In this document: piece after piece, positions 1 through 13,302 of the stretch | How positions within the stretch are numbered: the stretch's first letter is position 1 | Layout: each line of letters starts with the position of its first letter | Assembly (NCBI GenBank): GCA_963854835.1 | Contig: OY978525.1 | Span: 119,410,120 to 119,474,119, forward strand | DNA: 64,000 bases | Reading direction: 5' to 3' | Source: Megamerina dolium | Lineage: Eukaryota > Arthropoda > Insecta > Diptera > Megamerinidae | Program-made: the position numbers and the translations under genes | Notes under the pieces: model-generated | Databases searched by the model: none | The model's input: the letters and a program-made list of their open reading frames with translations, nothing else | Told to the model about the DNA's origin: nothing

Positions 1-2470
1 GCAGAAATGATTATTCATTTATTGTTAACATATTTAATCATATTTTCATTAATTCTATTTCATTTAAAATATATTGTATATACCCTTAGGTGTATATATA
101 CAAGTTTATATACAAATACATTAGGAACAAAGTTGAGAAATAAAATTCATTTTATTATATACAAAAATTTCTGTTGATAGAGAATTTCTAATAAAATGAC
201 CAAATGTTAGAAAAACAGACATTTGGCCAAAGGCAAAATGCACAAAAAAAAAAAAATAATAAAAAAAAGAGAAGCAAAGCACAACTAAAATAAAAATAAA
301 ATGCCGAACTCAGAAAATACAAACATCCATAGTAACTGAATAAATAAATAAATAATTGTAGAAATTTTAGATAAAGATGACCCAAAAATAAAAATTGAAA
401 AATACGATGTCGGTATAAAATATATTTATGACAAAAATACATTCATATTCTCTTGTGGGAGAGTAGCAGTGAGACAGTGGTGTTCGTGAGTGCGTGTGTG
501 TGTAAATTTGAAGCCGGGTGCGAATAAAAAGTTACTCATTTCTATAATCTTTTCTTTTGTTTTATTTTATTTTTATTTTGGTATTTTTAAAAATTTTTAT
601 TTGGTAAATTATGTCTGTGTGGGTTAATACAATAATACATAAAAATATACATTTTTTTTTTATTTCATTAAATTCTCAATATACCGACTATAATAAAGAG
701 GCGGAAAAAAATATATAAACATATATCTGAGAATCTACATATATACACATATATATATTGTATATACTTATAGATATTATGCATTTAAATAAAAGAAAGT
801 TGCAGGTAATTAACATATACATTTTTCATTTTTTTTTTCTTTTTTCAAGAGGAAGAAAATGTGCACGAAATATTAAAAATTAAAAAAAAAAACAAAAAAC
901 GTATATTTTATGAGGGTTTGGCTTTTTTTCAGCTCATATCATAATATTGATGATTGATAAATAAACTACATACATGTTTATGTTGCTATATGTAGCTATA
1001 CATGTATCTATACATCCAATATGTTTATATGTAGACTCACCACACCACTACTAGCAAAAAATGGAATAAATGATATTTATAGAAAGGAAAGTAAACCGCA
1101 CTTTTCCAATATATATAGGTACAATAGTTGGCAATGATAATGATGATGACAATTTGTGAGAAATATGAAAAGTGAAAGGTAAATTGAGAGAGTAGAAACA
1201 ATACGAAAATATAATCAGCAAAAAATAATAAAAATCAAATAAAATGCAAAAGGAATGTAAATGAAAAAAAAAAGCATAGGAAAACAAGTATGGGAAGTAA
1301 TTAAGTGAATTTATTACAAAATTTTATGGTTTATTGTTAATTAAGGATATACGGACATAATAATATCGTATATAACAATGTAAAATTTTACATTGCAACA
1401 TGTGAGATTGGAATAATAATTTATTCTAGTAAGCCAACTTTGTGTTGGTATAATAAATGCCAAATTTTTCATGCATTTCACAATCACTAAATTATTTTGA
1501 TAATGATTTTATAAAGCCTTATGGTGATTGTGGTTTGTTAATGTTTAAGTAGAAAATGTTTGTTGCATTAATTTCTGACTCCGACTAAATTAATATCGTT
1601 CTTAATAATATGAAATGAAATATTTTCCTTTAAAGTCAGCACCGAAAATCAAATCACAAGAATAAAATGAATTTAACGAGTTTATTTTCAATCATTGATT
1701 TTATATACATTTGACGCTTAGTATGACGATTATATAAACACAAGTGTTGTGCTTGCTACCTACAATCATTTGAAAAATATCTTGACAAAGATACAAATTA
1801 AATACTAAACAAGTACAGACATATTTAGGTATAAGTATATATAATACATAAATACTAAAACAAGCTTGAAAAAACTGTAAAATATGCAAATGAACTTCAA
1901 GTTGTCCAACTGGTATTGCCAATTATAGGCAGGCAGTTAGTCTCATGTCAAATATAAACTTTTTTCATTTTTTGCTATTATCTTTTTTTTTTTGTAGAAT
2001 ATAGCGAAAATTGAAAAATAAGTTAAGAAGAAATAAAGTGATTAATAAATAAAATGGTTTGTTGTTATTGTGCATAAAATACAAGCACACTTCTTTAATT
2101 ATTCTTACAAAAGTAACCAACAAGAACAAATTCAAGAAGAAAAAGTTAAAATAAAAACAAACAAAAAATGTAAAAAAAAAAATAAATAAATTGTCATCAA
2201 AGTTAATTAAGTTTGCAAAAGCATTTACTGAAGCATTAAGAAACGCTAATATTCTTACGAGTACATTTGCAGTACTACAAACATATGAACGTAATACAGT
2301 ATGACGTAAAGTGTAACGAGTAACGTTCAAAAATGTTCAAAAATGCATTTTTAGCATTTTGACTCAGAAAATTTTTGATTGAAATCATTACTTTCTTGGT
2401 AAATTTCAGATATTACTTTTACGTTTCATCATTTGTGAGCCTCGTTATATAGAATATGATAGCCTATATG
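1..2470. other. AT-rich non-coding stretch, no gene seen
   Basis: This stretch has many poly-A and poly-T runs, short TA and ATAC-type simple sequence, and stop codons in all frames. The short open frames present are rich in Phe, Tyr, Ile and Lys, as expected from translating AT-rich DNA, and show no domain. I see no splice-bounded exon, tRNA or transposase relic. It is most simply intronic or intergenic filler, possibly deep in the first intron of Amphiphysin. Confidence 0.6.
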
Positions 2471-2474
2471 ATTT

Positions 2475-3385
2475 TTACTCATTTTCTGTGATGCATTGAC
2501 ATAAAATGAAATTACTTCATATATTTTTAAGATTGTAGGTGAACGATAATTTTATGATGAAATTTTGAAGTGTAAGTTTGCTCAAATGAGACGTGAGATG
2601 AAGAAGTTAGGAACCATTAAACCAAGGAACCATAGGCAAAATATGTTTTAGACACAAACTATCGAACTGAAAGTTAGCACATAAGGTTTGTTTGAGCCAT
2701 GAACTAATATATCTGAAAATGGGCGGAATGGGATGAAAATTACGCCTATCTCCCATATAAAAGTCTGCTTTCATATATATGTTTTTACATTTTGCACAAG
2801 AAAATATAAAAACATCGTCCTGAAACTCAATAGATGAGCTCAGTTATGCTTGACAATAAATCTATATGAAAGTGGGTGTAATCAATAAAAAATCAAGCCT
2901 ATCTCTTATACAATAATATTTTATCGTATACATGTTTTCACATTTTATACCCGAAAGTATCAAGTTATGAAGCTGAAACACAATGTACATGATTAAATTT
3001 GCCAATAAATAGATGAGCTCGAAAATGGACGGATTCGATTGAAAACCAAATCATATTTTTGTATGGGAGATGGGCGAGATTTTCATCCGATTTGGGCCAT
3101 TTTCAGATATAGTAGTTCTCTGTCAAAACAAATCTTACATACTAAGTTTCAGCTCGATAGCTTTATATTTATATGCACTAATATTGCATATATGTAGAAA
3201 CGAGTTTGTGTCTAAAATTTCCTATCTTCATTTAATGCCTCCTAACATTTACATTTCTCTTCTGATTTTAGTACCGTTATACTAAAAATTTTCACCATAA
3301 AATTATTTTTCCCCTGTAATCTTAAAAATATGAGAAAACATTTTTTTTCGTTTCAATGGATCAACTGAAAATGAGTAATTTTCAC
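2475..3385. repeat. Long inverted repeat (foldback-like element)
   Basis: The left arm (about 2475-2760) recurs as a diverged reverse complement in the right arm (about 3040-3385). Paired landmarks include TTTTTAAGATT with an AATAATTTTATG-like stretch, TTAGACACAAACT, and GGGAGATxGGCG followed by CATTTTCAGATAT. The centre (about 2810-3010) holds a further diverged copy of the same unit, including a CTATCTCTTATA stretch and GAAACTCAATAGATGAGCTC. There is no coding capacity. The architecture fits a non-autonomous DNA element with long inverted termini, or two copies of one dispersed repeat in opposite orientation. Exact ends and any target duplication were not resolved. Confidence 0.6.
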
Positions 3386-3529
3386 AAAAAGGAAAAAATT
3401 GTCTCTTTCTTCCGAATTTCAAAAATTGTGAAATAATTTTATTGGAAAATTTGTTATTTTCTTTTTAGGTTGTTTTATAAAAATTTTGGTGTTTAAAGCG
3501 AAAATATATCGATAAGTAATACTCGTATA

Positions 3530-4010
3530 TCTATTAGAATGCTGCATGAATGTATTCGTTTGCATCTTCAAAACACTCTATTGATATTTGAATAGAATCT
3601 CTCATTCAGAAAGCAAATACGAATTAGAATGAATAAAGTAGATATAGAATGGAATGGAGTGTATGTTTCATTTTCATAGAATGAGAGTACTCTAAATATT
3701 CGTTTTGCTTTTCTATGTTACATTACAATCCATATAAGCAAAACATACAGTCATGAAAAGCAACAACAATTATAACGTACCACATACTCGTAGTACTCTC
3801 AAACGCTCGTACTACTCTCAAATATTCGATTATTTGAAGAGAAAAAACGAATGTATGGAATATTTCTTGTACAAGAAATTAACAAATATTTGCCTAATAT
3901 TTTACTCTCACTCATTCTCATTCTATTTAGATATGTATTGCAAATGTTGTACATGTTTTGAGAGTAAAGAGAATCATTCGAAAATCAAATACATTCTCGC
4001 AGCTCTTTAA
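3530..4010. repeat. Dispersed repeat rich in ACTCTC/GAGAGT motifs, copy 1
   Basis: This non-coding stretch shares blocks with 17540-17880. Shared blocks include a TTTCATAGAATGA motif, a TACTCGTAG...ACTCTCAAA block, and TATTTGAAGAGAAAAAA. Internally it contains inverted GAGAGTACTCT and ACTCTCAAA segments. No ORF of interest is present. It appears to be one copy of an unclassified dispersed repeat whose termini I could not define. Confidence 0.4.
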
Positions 4011-5850
4011 TATCTATATAGTAGAATAAATTTTCTGTATGGGAGATGGACATGAGTCGATTATGATCACTTTTTTCGCACAGATAGTAAAAGCTAACTT
4101 TCAGTAAAGAGGCATTTTCACAAAATTTTATTGAAATTGTATGGATTACTATTTTTGTCAAAGAAAATTAGCAGCTAAGCAAGCAAATTAAAGACATTTG
4201 GACAAGAACACATTCAGCTCTCACGGTAAATAGGCAGATCGTAGCCGGCTATAATATTAAATTTATATGAAAGAGAATAAATTATGATTTGTGTTTAGCA
4301 ACAAAAAAATAAAAATTGTCAACGATAATGAAAATGGTGACTAAATTATTTTTTTTTTTGTATTTCGCCACATACGTTACACTGTGCGTCAGAATTATTG
4401 TTTGTATTTTTAATGATAATGACAAACTTGCGACAGCAAAAACTAAACTAGCATAAAGAAAATTATAAACTTTGCGGAAAATAGAACAGATGCTGGTGCT
4501 TCAGGTATTTATGAATGTATATAGGTACAGAAATAGATAATACGTTAGCGCAATATATTGATTCTACGTATGAGTAATACTCATGTGACATATTTAGTTC
4601 AATGAGGTTCACATATTCACTATAAAATATTCACAAAATTTTGTCATTTTGGAATATGCAGACAATATTTCGACTTATTAATACGAATGTGTGTTTTTGT
4701 ATTGTAATAATTCATATATGTACATATGTAGGTACCTATCTGACTACATAAAAATAGATACTTTTATGAGCTAAGGAAAATATGTATGAATATTTTGCAC
4801 AAAATACAAAGCAAACATAAAAATACAAAAATTAAATCGAAATATATATTTGCAAAATATAATTTTCTAGCATATACAGCAGAAAATAATAATATCATAT
4901 AATGATAACAATAATGATGATAATGTTAATGATGATACAGCCAAAAGCTTACCGACAGATATACGACATGCAGACGACATGTAGTACGTAGTACAACCTA
5001 AAACAAGTGCAAAAACTTGCTTGCTAAAATACACAAATATGTACTTATCCTCTCATCATCATCATCATCATCATCCGCCAGAGTATTGTCGACATGTAAA
5101 AGGAAGATAAACCAAACACACAAAGATAGATACTCGTATATGTACATATTAGTCGTACATGTATATGGCACAACACATGATTATACATATGTACATATGT
5201 ATACATAGGGGAAGAGGTGTTGCATATTGAAATACAGGAAGATTACAGAAAGAAAAGTACATAAAATAACGTAGATATACTTAGATGCCCTAGTTTGTGT
5301 GGAATTTACAATTGTTGGCGTTTCTTGATTTTTATTATGAGAGGAGGAGGAGGATGAGTATAAAATAGCAATAATAACAATAACAACCACAACAACAACA
5401 ACACTACAATACTACCAATACTGTCTACAAATGAAAATAACAAAAAAAAAAAATACTCATACACACACAACCCAACAACATTTAACAAGACTACAAGTGA
5501 ATGAACAACAACTCGGCAGCAACAACAATTGCAACAGCTACAACTATGGCAATAATATACTATATGCGGCAACATGAGGGTACATATCATACATATATAG
5601 ATAAGGTAGAGGAACAAGATTATTCAGTCGGCCTATGCCGACTTCATTATATTTTGCATTTTAAATCACAATAGTGACATTGTATGGCAAGTATATAAAA
5701 TAGTGGGTGGATCATTTTCATATATTGCGAACTGAATGCATTTTAATTTAATCATTTAAAATAATTGTCTTACAATAATTTTCTTATAGAATGAATGATT
5801 TCAAAATAGTCACTTTTTGTGGGAAGTATCGTATATAAAAATGTGGGCGG
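4011..5850. other. AT-rich non-coding stretch with microsatellites
   Basis: No gene is visible. At 4035-4110 there is a short stretch resembling the GGGAGATGG...AACTTTCAG unit of the inverted repeat at 2475-3385. A (TCA)n run lies at about 5053-5075, a GAGGAG run at 5341-5354, and a CAA/ACA-rich stretch at about 5378-5530. Apparent low-complexity proteins here are translations of these simple repeats. Confidence 0.55.
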
Positions 5851-7560
<1,710 letters not shown>

Positions 7561-7574
7561 TGCTAAATTATGAA

Positions 7575-7965
7575 ACTGTATGTACGTGGCAATCTGAATT
7601 GGAAACAGTCATGTCGAATGGGTCTAACGATGAACGAAGGCAAGACAAAGTATTATGCGCCAACAAACAAAGAATACAGTCGTCTGAAACAACACGCGCC
7701 ACTGTTGACAACTGCACTAGCAAAGTACTTTGTCTATCACGGAACCATCACGCAAAGTATCGGTCTTGAAAGCAGGTGCAATTGAGAAGTCGAACCCTCT
7801 GTCGAAGAACGCAATACCACACTCTATAAGAATCTCATCATACGAGTATCTACCCTTATATATGGCGCTGGTCAATTTCCACCTCGAATGAGAGGATGTT
7901 GGGAGTTTTCGAGAAAAAAGTCTTACGTAAAGTCTTTGAATCAAAGATCTTTTCATCTGTAGAAC
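7575..7965 (+). mobile_element. RTE-type non-LTR retrotransposon relic (3' part of the RT ORF)
   Basis: In the first frame the fragment reads MGL..NEGKTKYYAPTNKE, then frame-shifted matches follow. These align with the better copy at 54711-55892 (its MGLTVNEGKTKY and NKESRRLGQHA segments, then the EKVLRK-like end). Several frameshifts and deletions break it. It ends near 7950 in the segment equivalent to FERKVLRKIFG, without the 3' UTR. It is a dead fragment of the same family, with unclear ends. Confidence 0.7.
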
Positions 7966-8189
7966 ACAATATCATCAAAAAATCAATAAAATCGGAAATT
8001 TTTGAAATATCGATTCTAATTATATTTAAAAATTTACTAGAATCACAAAAAATATTTTTTTTTTTCGCTTAAATAGAATTTCGCTATACATCTGCCGTTC
8101 ATTTTTATCGATTATTACAAAATTTTTAAATCTGATCTTTATGTGACACATGATTAGACTAATAATTCAATTCTTAACTAACTCGATTT

Positions 8190-9290
8190 TAGCGACATGG
8201 AGGCTGAGGACGTATATTAATCAATATCCAAGCTTTTTTTAAGAACGATTATCTTACCGTTTTTGAGTGAAATGAGTTTACGATCTTTTTCTGCACAAAA
8301 TATCCAAGTAACAATTTGTACTTCCAGAAGATTAAAATGGAAGTGATTGCTTCTATAAGGATTTCGTAACGCCTTCTCATGGCAGTTTGAATCAATCGTT
8401 ATAATAATGTTTCCAATTCGGCTTTAGGAAAAGAAATCCACAAGTTTTATAGCAGTTTAAAAGAAAAAACTTCATTAAGCAGTCTTTGAGCTGCTGAATG
8501 GAAGTCATTTCGTGAAGCCACATGGTAGGTAGAGGGAGGTTGAGAATGCATAGTATTTATTGAAAGCAATATCCAAGTATTTTTTTAAGAAGAATTATCT
8601 TCCCATCTGTGAGTGAAATGAGCTTGCGATCATTTTCTGTACAAAATTTCCAAGTAACAATTTGCACTTCCAGAAGGTTAAAATGGAAGTGATTGCTTCT
8701 ATAAGGATTTCGTAACGCCTTCTCTTGGCAGTTTGAATCAATCGTTATAATAATGTTTCCAATTCGGCTTTAGGAAAAGAAATCCACAAGTTTTATAGCA
8801 GTTTAAAAGAAAAAACTTCATTAAGCAGTCTTTGAGCTGCTGAATGGAAGTCATTTTGTGAAGCCACGTGGTAGGTAGAGGGAGGTTGAGAATGCATAGT
8901 ATTTATTGAAAGCAATATCCAAGTATTTTTTAAGAAGAATTATCTTCCCATCTGTGAGTGAAATAAGCTTGCGATCATTTTCTGCACAAAATTTCCAAGT
9001 AACAATTTGCACTTCCAGAAGGTTAAAATGGAAGTGATTGCTTCTATAAGGTTTCCCTAAGGATTTCTCATGGCAGTTTAATTCAATCGTTATAATAGTG
9101 TTTCCGATTCGTCTTTAGGAAAACAACTCCACAAGTTTTATAGCAGTTTTAAAGTACAAACTTCATTATGCAGTCTTTGAGCTGCTGGATGGAAGTCATT
9201 TCATAAAGCCACTTTAATATGGTTTCCAATTGGCCTTTAGGAAGAAAATCCAAAAGTTTTACAACAGTTTGTTTATAGAATTGAGAGAAT
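8190..9290. repeat. Tandem array, about 345-bp unit, three copies
   Basis: The marker CAATATCCAAG recurs at 8222, 8568 and 8913, giving periods of about 346 and 345 bp. Each unit carries the same ordered landmarks: AAGTAACAATTTG, GGAAGTGATTGCTTCTATAAG, TTCCAATTCGGCTTTAGG and AGCAGTCTTTGAGCTGCT. Units two and three are the most alike, and the last unit decays from about 9200. No coding frame persists through the units. This is a small satellite-like array or a recent segmental triplication. Confidence 0.9.
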
Positions 9291-10600
9291 TGTTTTTATG
9301 TTGTACCCTTTATAAGCCACTTTTATAGGCGCAAAAACATCTAGGAGCAGGGTAATAATTTCTCAGACAAAACTGCTTGCACAACGCAAAAAAATTGGAA
9401 GTGAAAATAGCTTCTGTAGACACTTATCGAAGTGTAATGTGTTATTCGGGTTGTACAAAAAATTGCAAATCATATTGCAGATAGGATTCTACGATTTTGC
9501 AACCAAAACAAAAGAGTACTCTATTCGGGCGGTATTACAAAGGTTACTGTTTAAAAATTAATCAGATTTCAATGATTCTTTTAGTGTCGAAGATTGAAGT
9601 AAATTTCTTCTAACAAATCGCTTAATATTTTGCGCTTATTATTAAAAAGTGATTGAATTTCGTGTATGTTCCAAACAGCCAATAAAGCTTCTCGCTGAGC
9701 ATCGCTTGATCTAAACAATATATTACAACATTATAGTATATATTACAAAAACTGAAATTATTCAGTGTAAAGAAGTGAACTGTATCACCTTTAAACCCGG
9801 ACAAGAAAAATTGTTCAACTTACATGCATGATGTGATCAATTATATTGAAGACTAGGTAGAGCGCTTCAGCTCATTACACATATTTTTTGTAATTTCTTT
9901 ATTCATTTGATTTGTAAATTACATATGTTTGCATTACATAATGTATTATTGTATTATTACTTAATTGTAGAAACTACAATATACGAGTATATGTATACTC
10001 TACTGCAAGTGTAGCGAAAGAAATGTGCCAATAGCATTTGCATAATCGTTCATTCATTTCTGATTACAATAAATTTCTTTTTAAACTTAATCTAATCAAA
10101 AGTGAAACTTCATACATTTTGTATTTTTGTATAGAAGAAAACAAATTTCACTTTTTAATGACCTCTTCATAAAATTTGGTGATAAGTATTATAATATTAA
10201 ATTAAGATCTTTTGTTAAAACATCTCATAACAAGAAACCCATTAAATACATAACATATGTAATAGAAACGCCTAAATCTTCTATTGAAATAAGTAACAAA
10301 TGAAAACAAAAAGAACAATTGTTGATCGCTTAGTATTTAGGTTAATATTGAAATTATGTTAATGTATAGTATATTTTTATTACAATAAAATTGAAAAAGA
10401 AAAAACTATGGAATTTGTTGACAATGAAAACATTGGTATGTGATTTGAAATTTCAAGTCAGATATTCGTATGAAAAAATTAAAGCATTGATCTATAAAGG
10501 GTAATTCACCGTGGGCACTCTCTTCAGTAGCAATTGATTGACAGATCGAGTGCTGTCATTGTAGTGTGATGTAGTATTGAATACCAAATCATCATGAAAA
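9291..10600. other. AT-rich non-coding stretch
   Basis: No gene or clear transposon was seen. Short frames are not conserved in composition and lack motifs. A weak echo of the preceding array's sequence (AATTTCTTCTAACAAA and related) may be decayed repeat. Confidence 0.5.
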
Positions 10601-10613
10601 GACTGCTACCATC

Positions 10614-10870
10614 AAACACAGCGTCTTCAACTCGTAAAGCGAAAATCCGAGTTCTGTGGAACAAATAAGTAAGCCTCATTTTCATTATTTGATTACCTAC
10701 AATAGAATAGGTCATATTCAGCATGGTGACCATATGCACATGCACCAAACACAGTGTCTTCAACTTATAAAGCGAAAATCCGAGCTCTGTGGAATAAATA
10801 AGTAGACCCAATTTTCATTATTTGATTACCCACAATAGAATAAGTCACATTCAGCATGGTGACCATATTC
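10614..10870. repeat. Tandem duplication, about 130-bp unit, two copies
   Basis: CAAACACAGxGTCTTCAACT occurs at 10614 and again at 10744. It is followed in both units by AAAGCGAAAATCCGAG, CATTATTTGATTACC, AATAGAAT and CAGCATGGTGACCATAT. Beyond the second unit, GGTGACCAT is repeated a further time. It is non-coding; the minus-strand open frame across it is only a consequence of the duplication. Confidence 0.85.
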
Positions 10871-11215
10871 ATGATGACCACATGGTGACCATGATCAATC
10901 ATTCAAAGTTCTTAACAGTTTGAATTATTGTGTCTAATAACTTGAAGTAATTTGTATAAGGATTTTGTTAAACAAAAATACAATCTTAACTTTGACTATA
11001 ATTAGGAGCCGATTTATTATATTCTCGGATTTCCCGGATGGGGTAATTTAAAAAGTCTCTGCGATTTTTTGTTATTAAATATTGTAAATGTCCATATATC
11101 GGGCAACACTAATCCGATTGTGTCAAACGTGTTTGAAATGTGACATTTCAGGCTACATTTTTTGTAAATACCGTTCTGTAATTTGTTGCTTGTGTAAAAA
11201 GAAATTGATTTGAAA

Positions 11216-12000
11216 ATGAGTGAAATATCTGAAGAAATACGGAAATACGCTATATGATGCTTTTTTACTATAAAAACGGTGAAACCGCTGTTAAAGATGC
11301 AGCTCGTCACTGAAAAAGTCTATGAATTTTTGAAAATTGTGAAACAAGACCGACACGTAAGCTGTTATGAGACAGCGGAGGCACTGAATATCAATTACGT
11401 GACATTTTGGAATCATCCAAAAGTGAGCAGGCTACACAAAGACGTTCGATATTTGGATAACACATGAATTAACGTAAATAAATTTGATTGACCGAATTAC
11501 CATCAGCGATACGCAGCTGAAACGCAACGAAATCGAACTATTTTTGAAGCGATTCATTGCGGATGATGAAAAATGGATTAAACATGAGAATATCCAATGC
11601 AAACGATCATGGTTAAAGGCCGATGATCCTTCACAAACGACTTTAAAGCCTGGATTGACAGCAAACAAGGTTATGTTGAGCATTTGGTGGAATTGGAAGG
11701 GAATTGTGTATTACGGGCTGCTACAACTTGGGGAAACGGTTAATTCTGATGTCTACTGCACACAACTTCGTTTGAACGAAGCAATCAAGAAAAAGCAACC
11801 AGAATTGGCCAACCGAAAAGGAGTTGTGTTCAATCATGACAATTCCAGGCCACACACATCTCACATCAGACATCTCAGAACAATTTGACGGAATTTCGTT
11901 GGAAGTTTTGATGCATTCACCGTATTGTTATGGGTCTCTGCAGAACTCTTTTAATGGTAAAAAATTGGCCGACCGGCCAATAAACTTTTTCCGATAAACA
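11216..12000 (+). mobile_element. DD34D mariner relic, degenerate transposase
   Basis: The transposase starts at MSEISEEIRKYAI (about 11216). It hits a stop almost at once, shifts frame, and continues through VYEFLKIVKQDRHVS and ITHELT-stop-INLIDR to the catalytic region. The first catalytic Asp is kept in IADDEKWI and the second in FNHDNSRPH. The YSPDLAPSD block with the third Asp is destroyed by indels after about 11890. A mariner-type WWNWKGIVYYGLL block is clear. Family members are about 345 residues long. The termini were not resolved. It cannot encode an active enzyme. Confidence 0.85.
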
Positions 12001-12049
12001 GTTCTACACCGATGGAATTGTAAAAAAAAAATTATATGTGGCATTTATA

Positions 12050-12381
12050 AGCCCCCAAGGCCTCTCTGACCGAGCTTTTCTTCCATTACCGTTGTGCGTG
12101 TTAAATTTTGGACAGTATTAGAAGGGACGCACTTATATTAACCGCTTCCAAACAGTAGAGCCCTTGTGACAACATATTTTCTGAGCTGTGTCTCAGAGCT
12201 CTTTTATAAGCTTTTTCATGGCAAATTGTTACTGCCGAAAGAATTACCAATCGCCTTGCGACAGGTGGGCACTCGTTTGAAAGAAAAATTTTTACGATAT
12301 TATAGATGTGCTTCAGCCGAGGATTGAACCCAGCACATACAGATCAGAAGACAAACGCACTGACCACTGAGTTATGGCTGA
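12050..12381 (-). mobile_element. tRNA-derived SINE, copy 1
   Basis: On the minus strand it begins with a tRNA-like head: box A-like TAACTCAGTGGTCAGT and box B-like GGGTTCAATCCTC. The head is followed by a body with TTTCTTTCAAACG, GCCCACCTGTCG, GGCAGTAACAATTTGCCA, AAGAGCTCTG, TGTCACAAGGG and TTTAACACGCACAACGG. The same ordered body recurs at 22030, 26510, 36735, 50690 and 57160, which defines the family. It lies between a mariner relic and a hAT-like element. It is an RNA polymerase III-type retroposon copy, presumably inactive. Confidence 0.8.
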
Positions 12382-12405
12382 AAATTCTGAAAATTCATTT
12401 CTAGG

Positions 12406-12785
12406 ACTGTGCGATTAATCGTATAGTCAAACGATTTGATTAATCAAAATTGTTGATTAATTAATTATTCGATTATTTAAAATATTGATTAATCAATTAT
12501 GAAATTATTCGAATAATTATGATTCAAAAATTCTCGATTAATCAGAATAAAATTAATCGAATGAAATAATCAAAATATTTATCAAATTTTTTCCAATACA
12601 AAGTACACAAGTAGCTTTAAATAGCTACGAATATGATAATGCGTTTAACATTTTTATTTCCAAATCAAATTTCGAAAGCATAGAAAAATTAAAACTGAAA
12701 AATATATTGATTAATCAAAATGTTGATTATTCGAATAACTGATTTATCAGACCGTTAGACTAAAGCATTAATCGCACAGCCCTTA
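12406..12785. mobile_element. hAT-like non-autonomous element rich in GATTAATC
   Basis: The ends are inverted: CTGTGCGATTAATCG at the left and GCATTAATCGCACAG at the right. Flanks TCATTTCT and TTATTTCT match at 7 of 8 positions, as an aged 8-bp hAT target duplication would. The interior is extremely AT-rich, with many GATTAATC/ATTCGAAT palindromic steps and no ORF. The assignment to hAT rests on the terminal motif and the TSD length only. Confidence 0.6.
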
Positions 12786-13071
12786 TTATTTCTATGGGAA
12801 TTTTCAAAAACATTTCAATGGCAAACAAGATTCAGCAACACAATATTCTCCGTATGCCCAAACTGAATAGGCCATAGAAAATGGTCAAATTTGTAGATCA
12901 AAGCTGTCGGCTATTATATTCAATATGTAAACAAAATAATTTCGCTATAATGGGTTAAACAAATTATTGTAATAAACAACTCATTAAACCCCACTGTAAA
13001 TCGTAATGAGTTAAAAACAATTAATGTAATTTTCTTGTTGTTTTATTACCTATATAAGAGTATAGGTATCA

Positions 13072-13099
13072 TTGTTGTTGTTGTTGTTGTTGTTGTTGT
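13072..13099. repeat. (TTG)n microsatellite
   Basis: This is a run of about nine TTG units. The poly-valine and poly-threonine frames on the two strands are translations of it, not genes. Confidence 0.9.
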
Positions 13100-13302
13100 A
13101 GGTAGATTGACAACCTGTGGAACTACATGTATGAATTTTTTTATGAAAATAAAGCACGTGGTTATCAGCATGTCAAAAACTCTATTGAAAATGAATAAAT
13201 ATAATAAATTTATTTGTATGTTAATGCTACACTCAGAAAAATATTTATGTGAAGACAAAAAATGATTTTAAAAAATTAAAGTCTTTTAAAATTATTGCAG
13301 AT

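Noticed and set aside
5306..5617. Leucine/cysteine-rich 103-codon minus-strand frame resembling a membrane protein
   Set aside because: It is a translation of CAA/ACA simple repeats; hydrophobicity alone is not evidence in such sequence.
8190..9290. CRISPR-like regular repeats
   Set aside because: The repeats are 345 bp without spacers, in a fly-like nuclear sequence; this is a tandem duplication.
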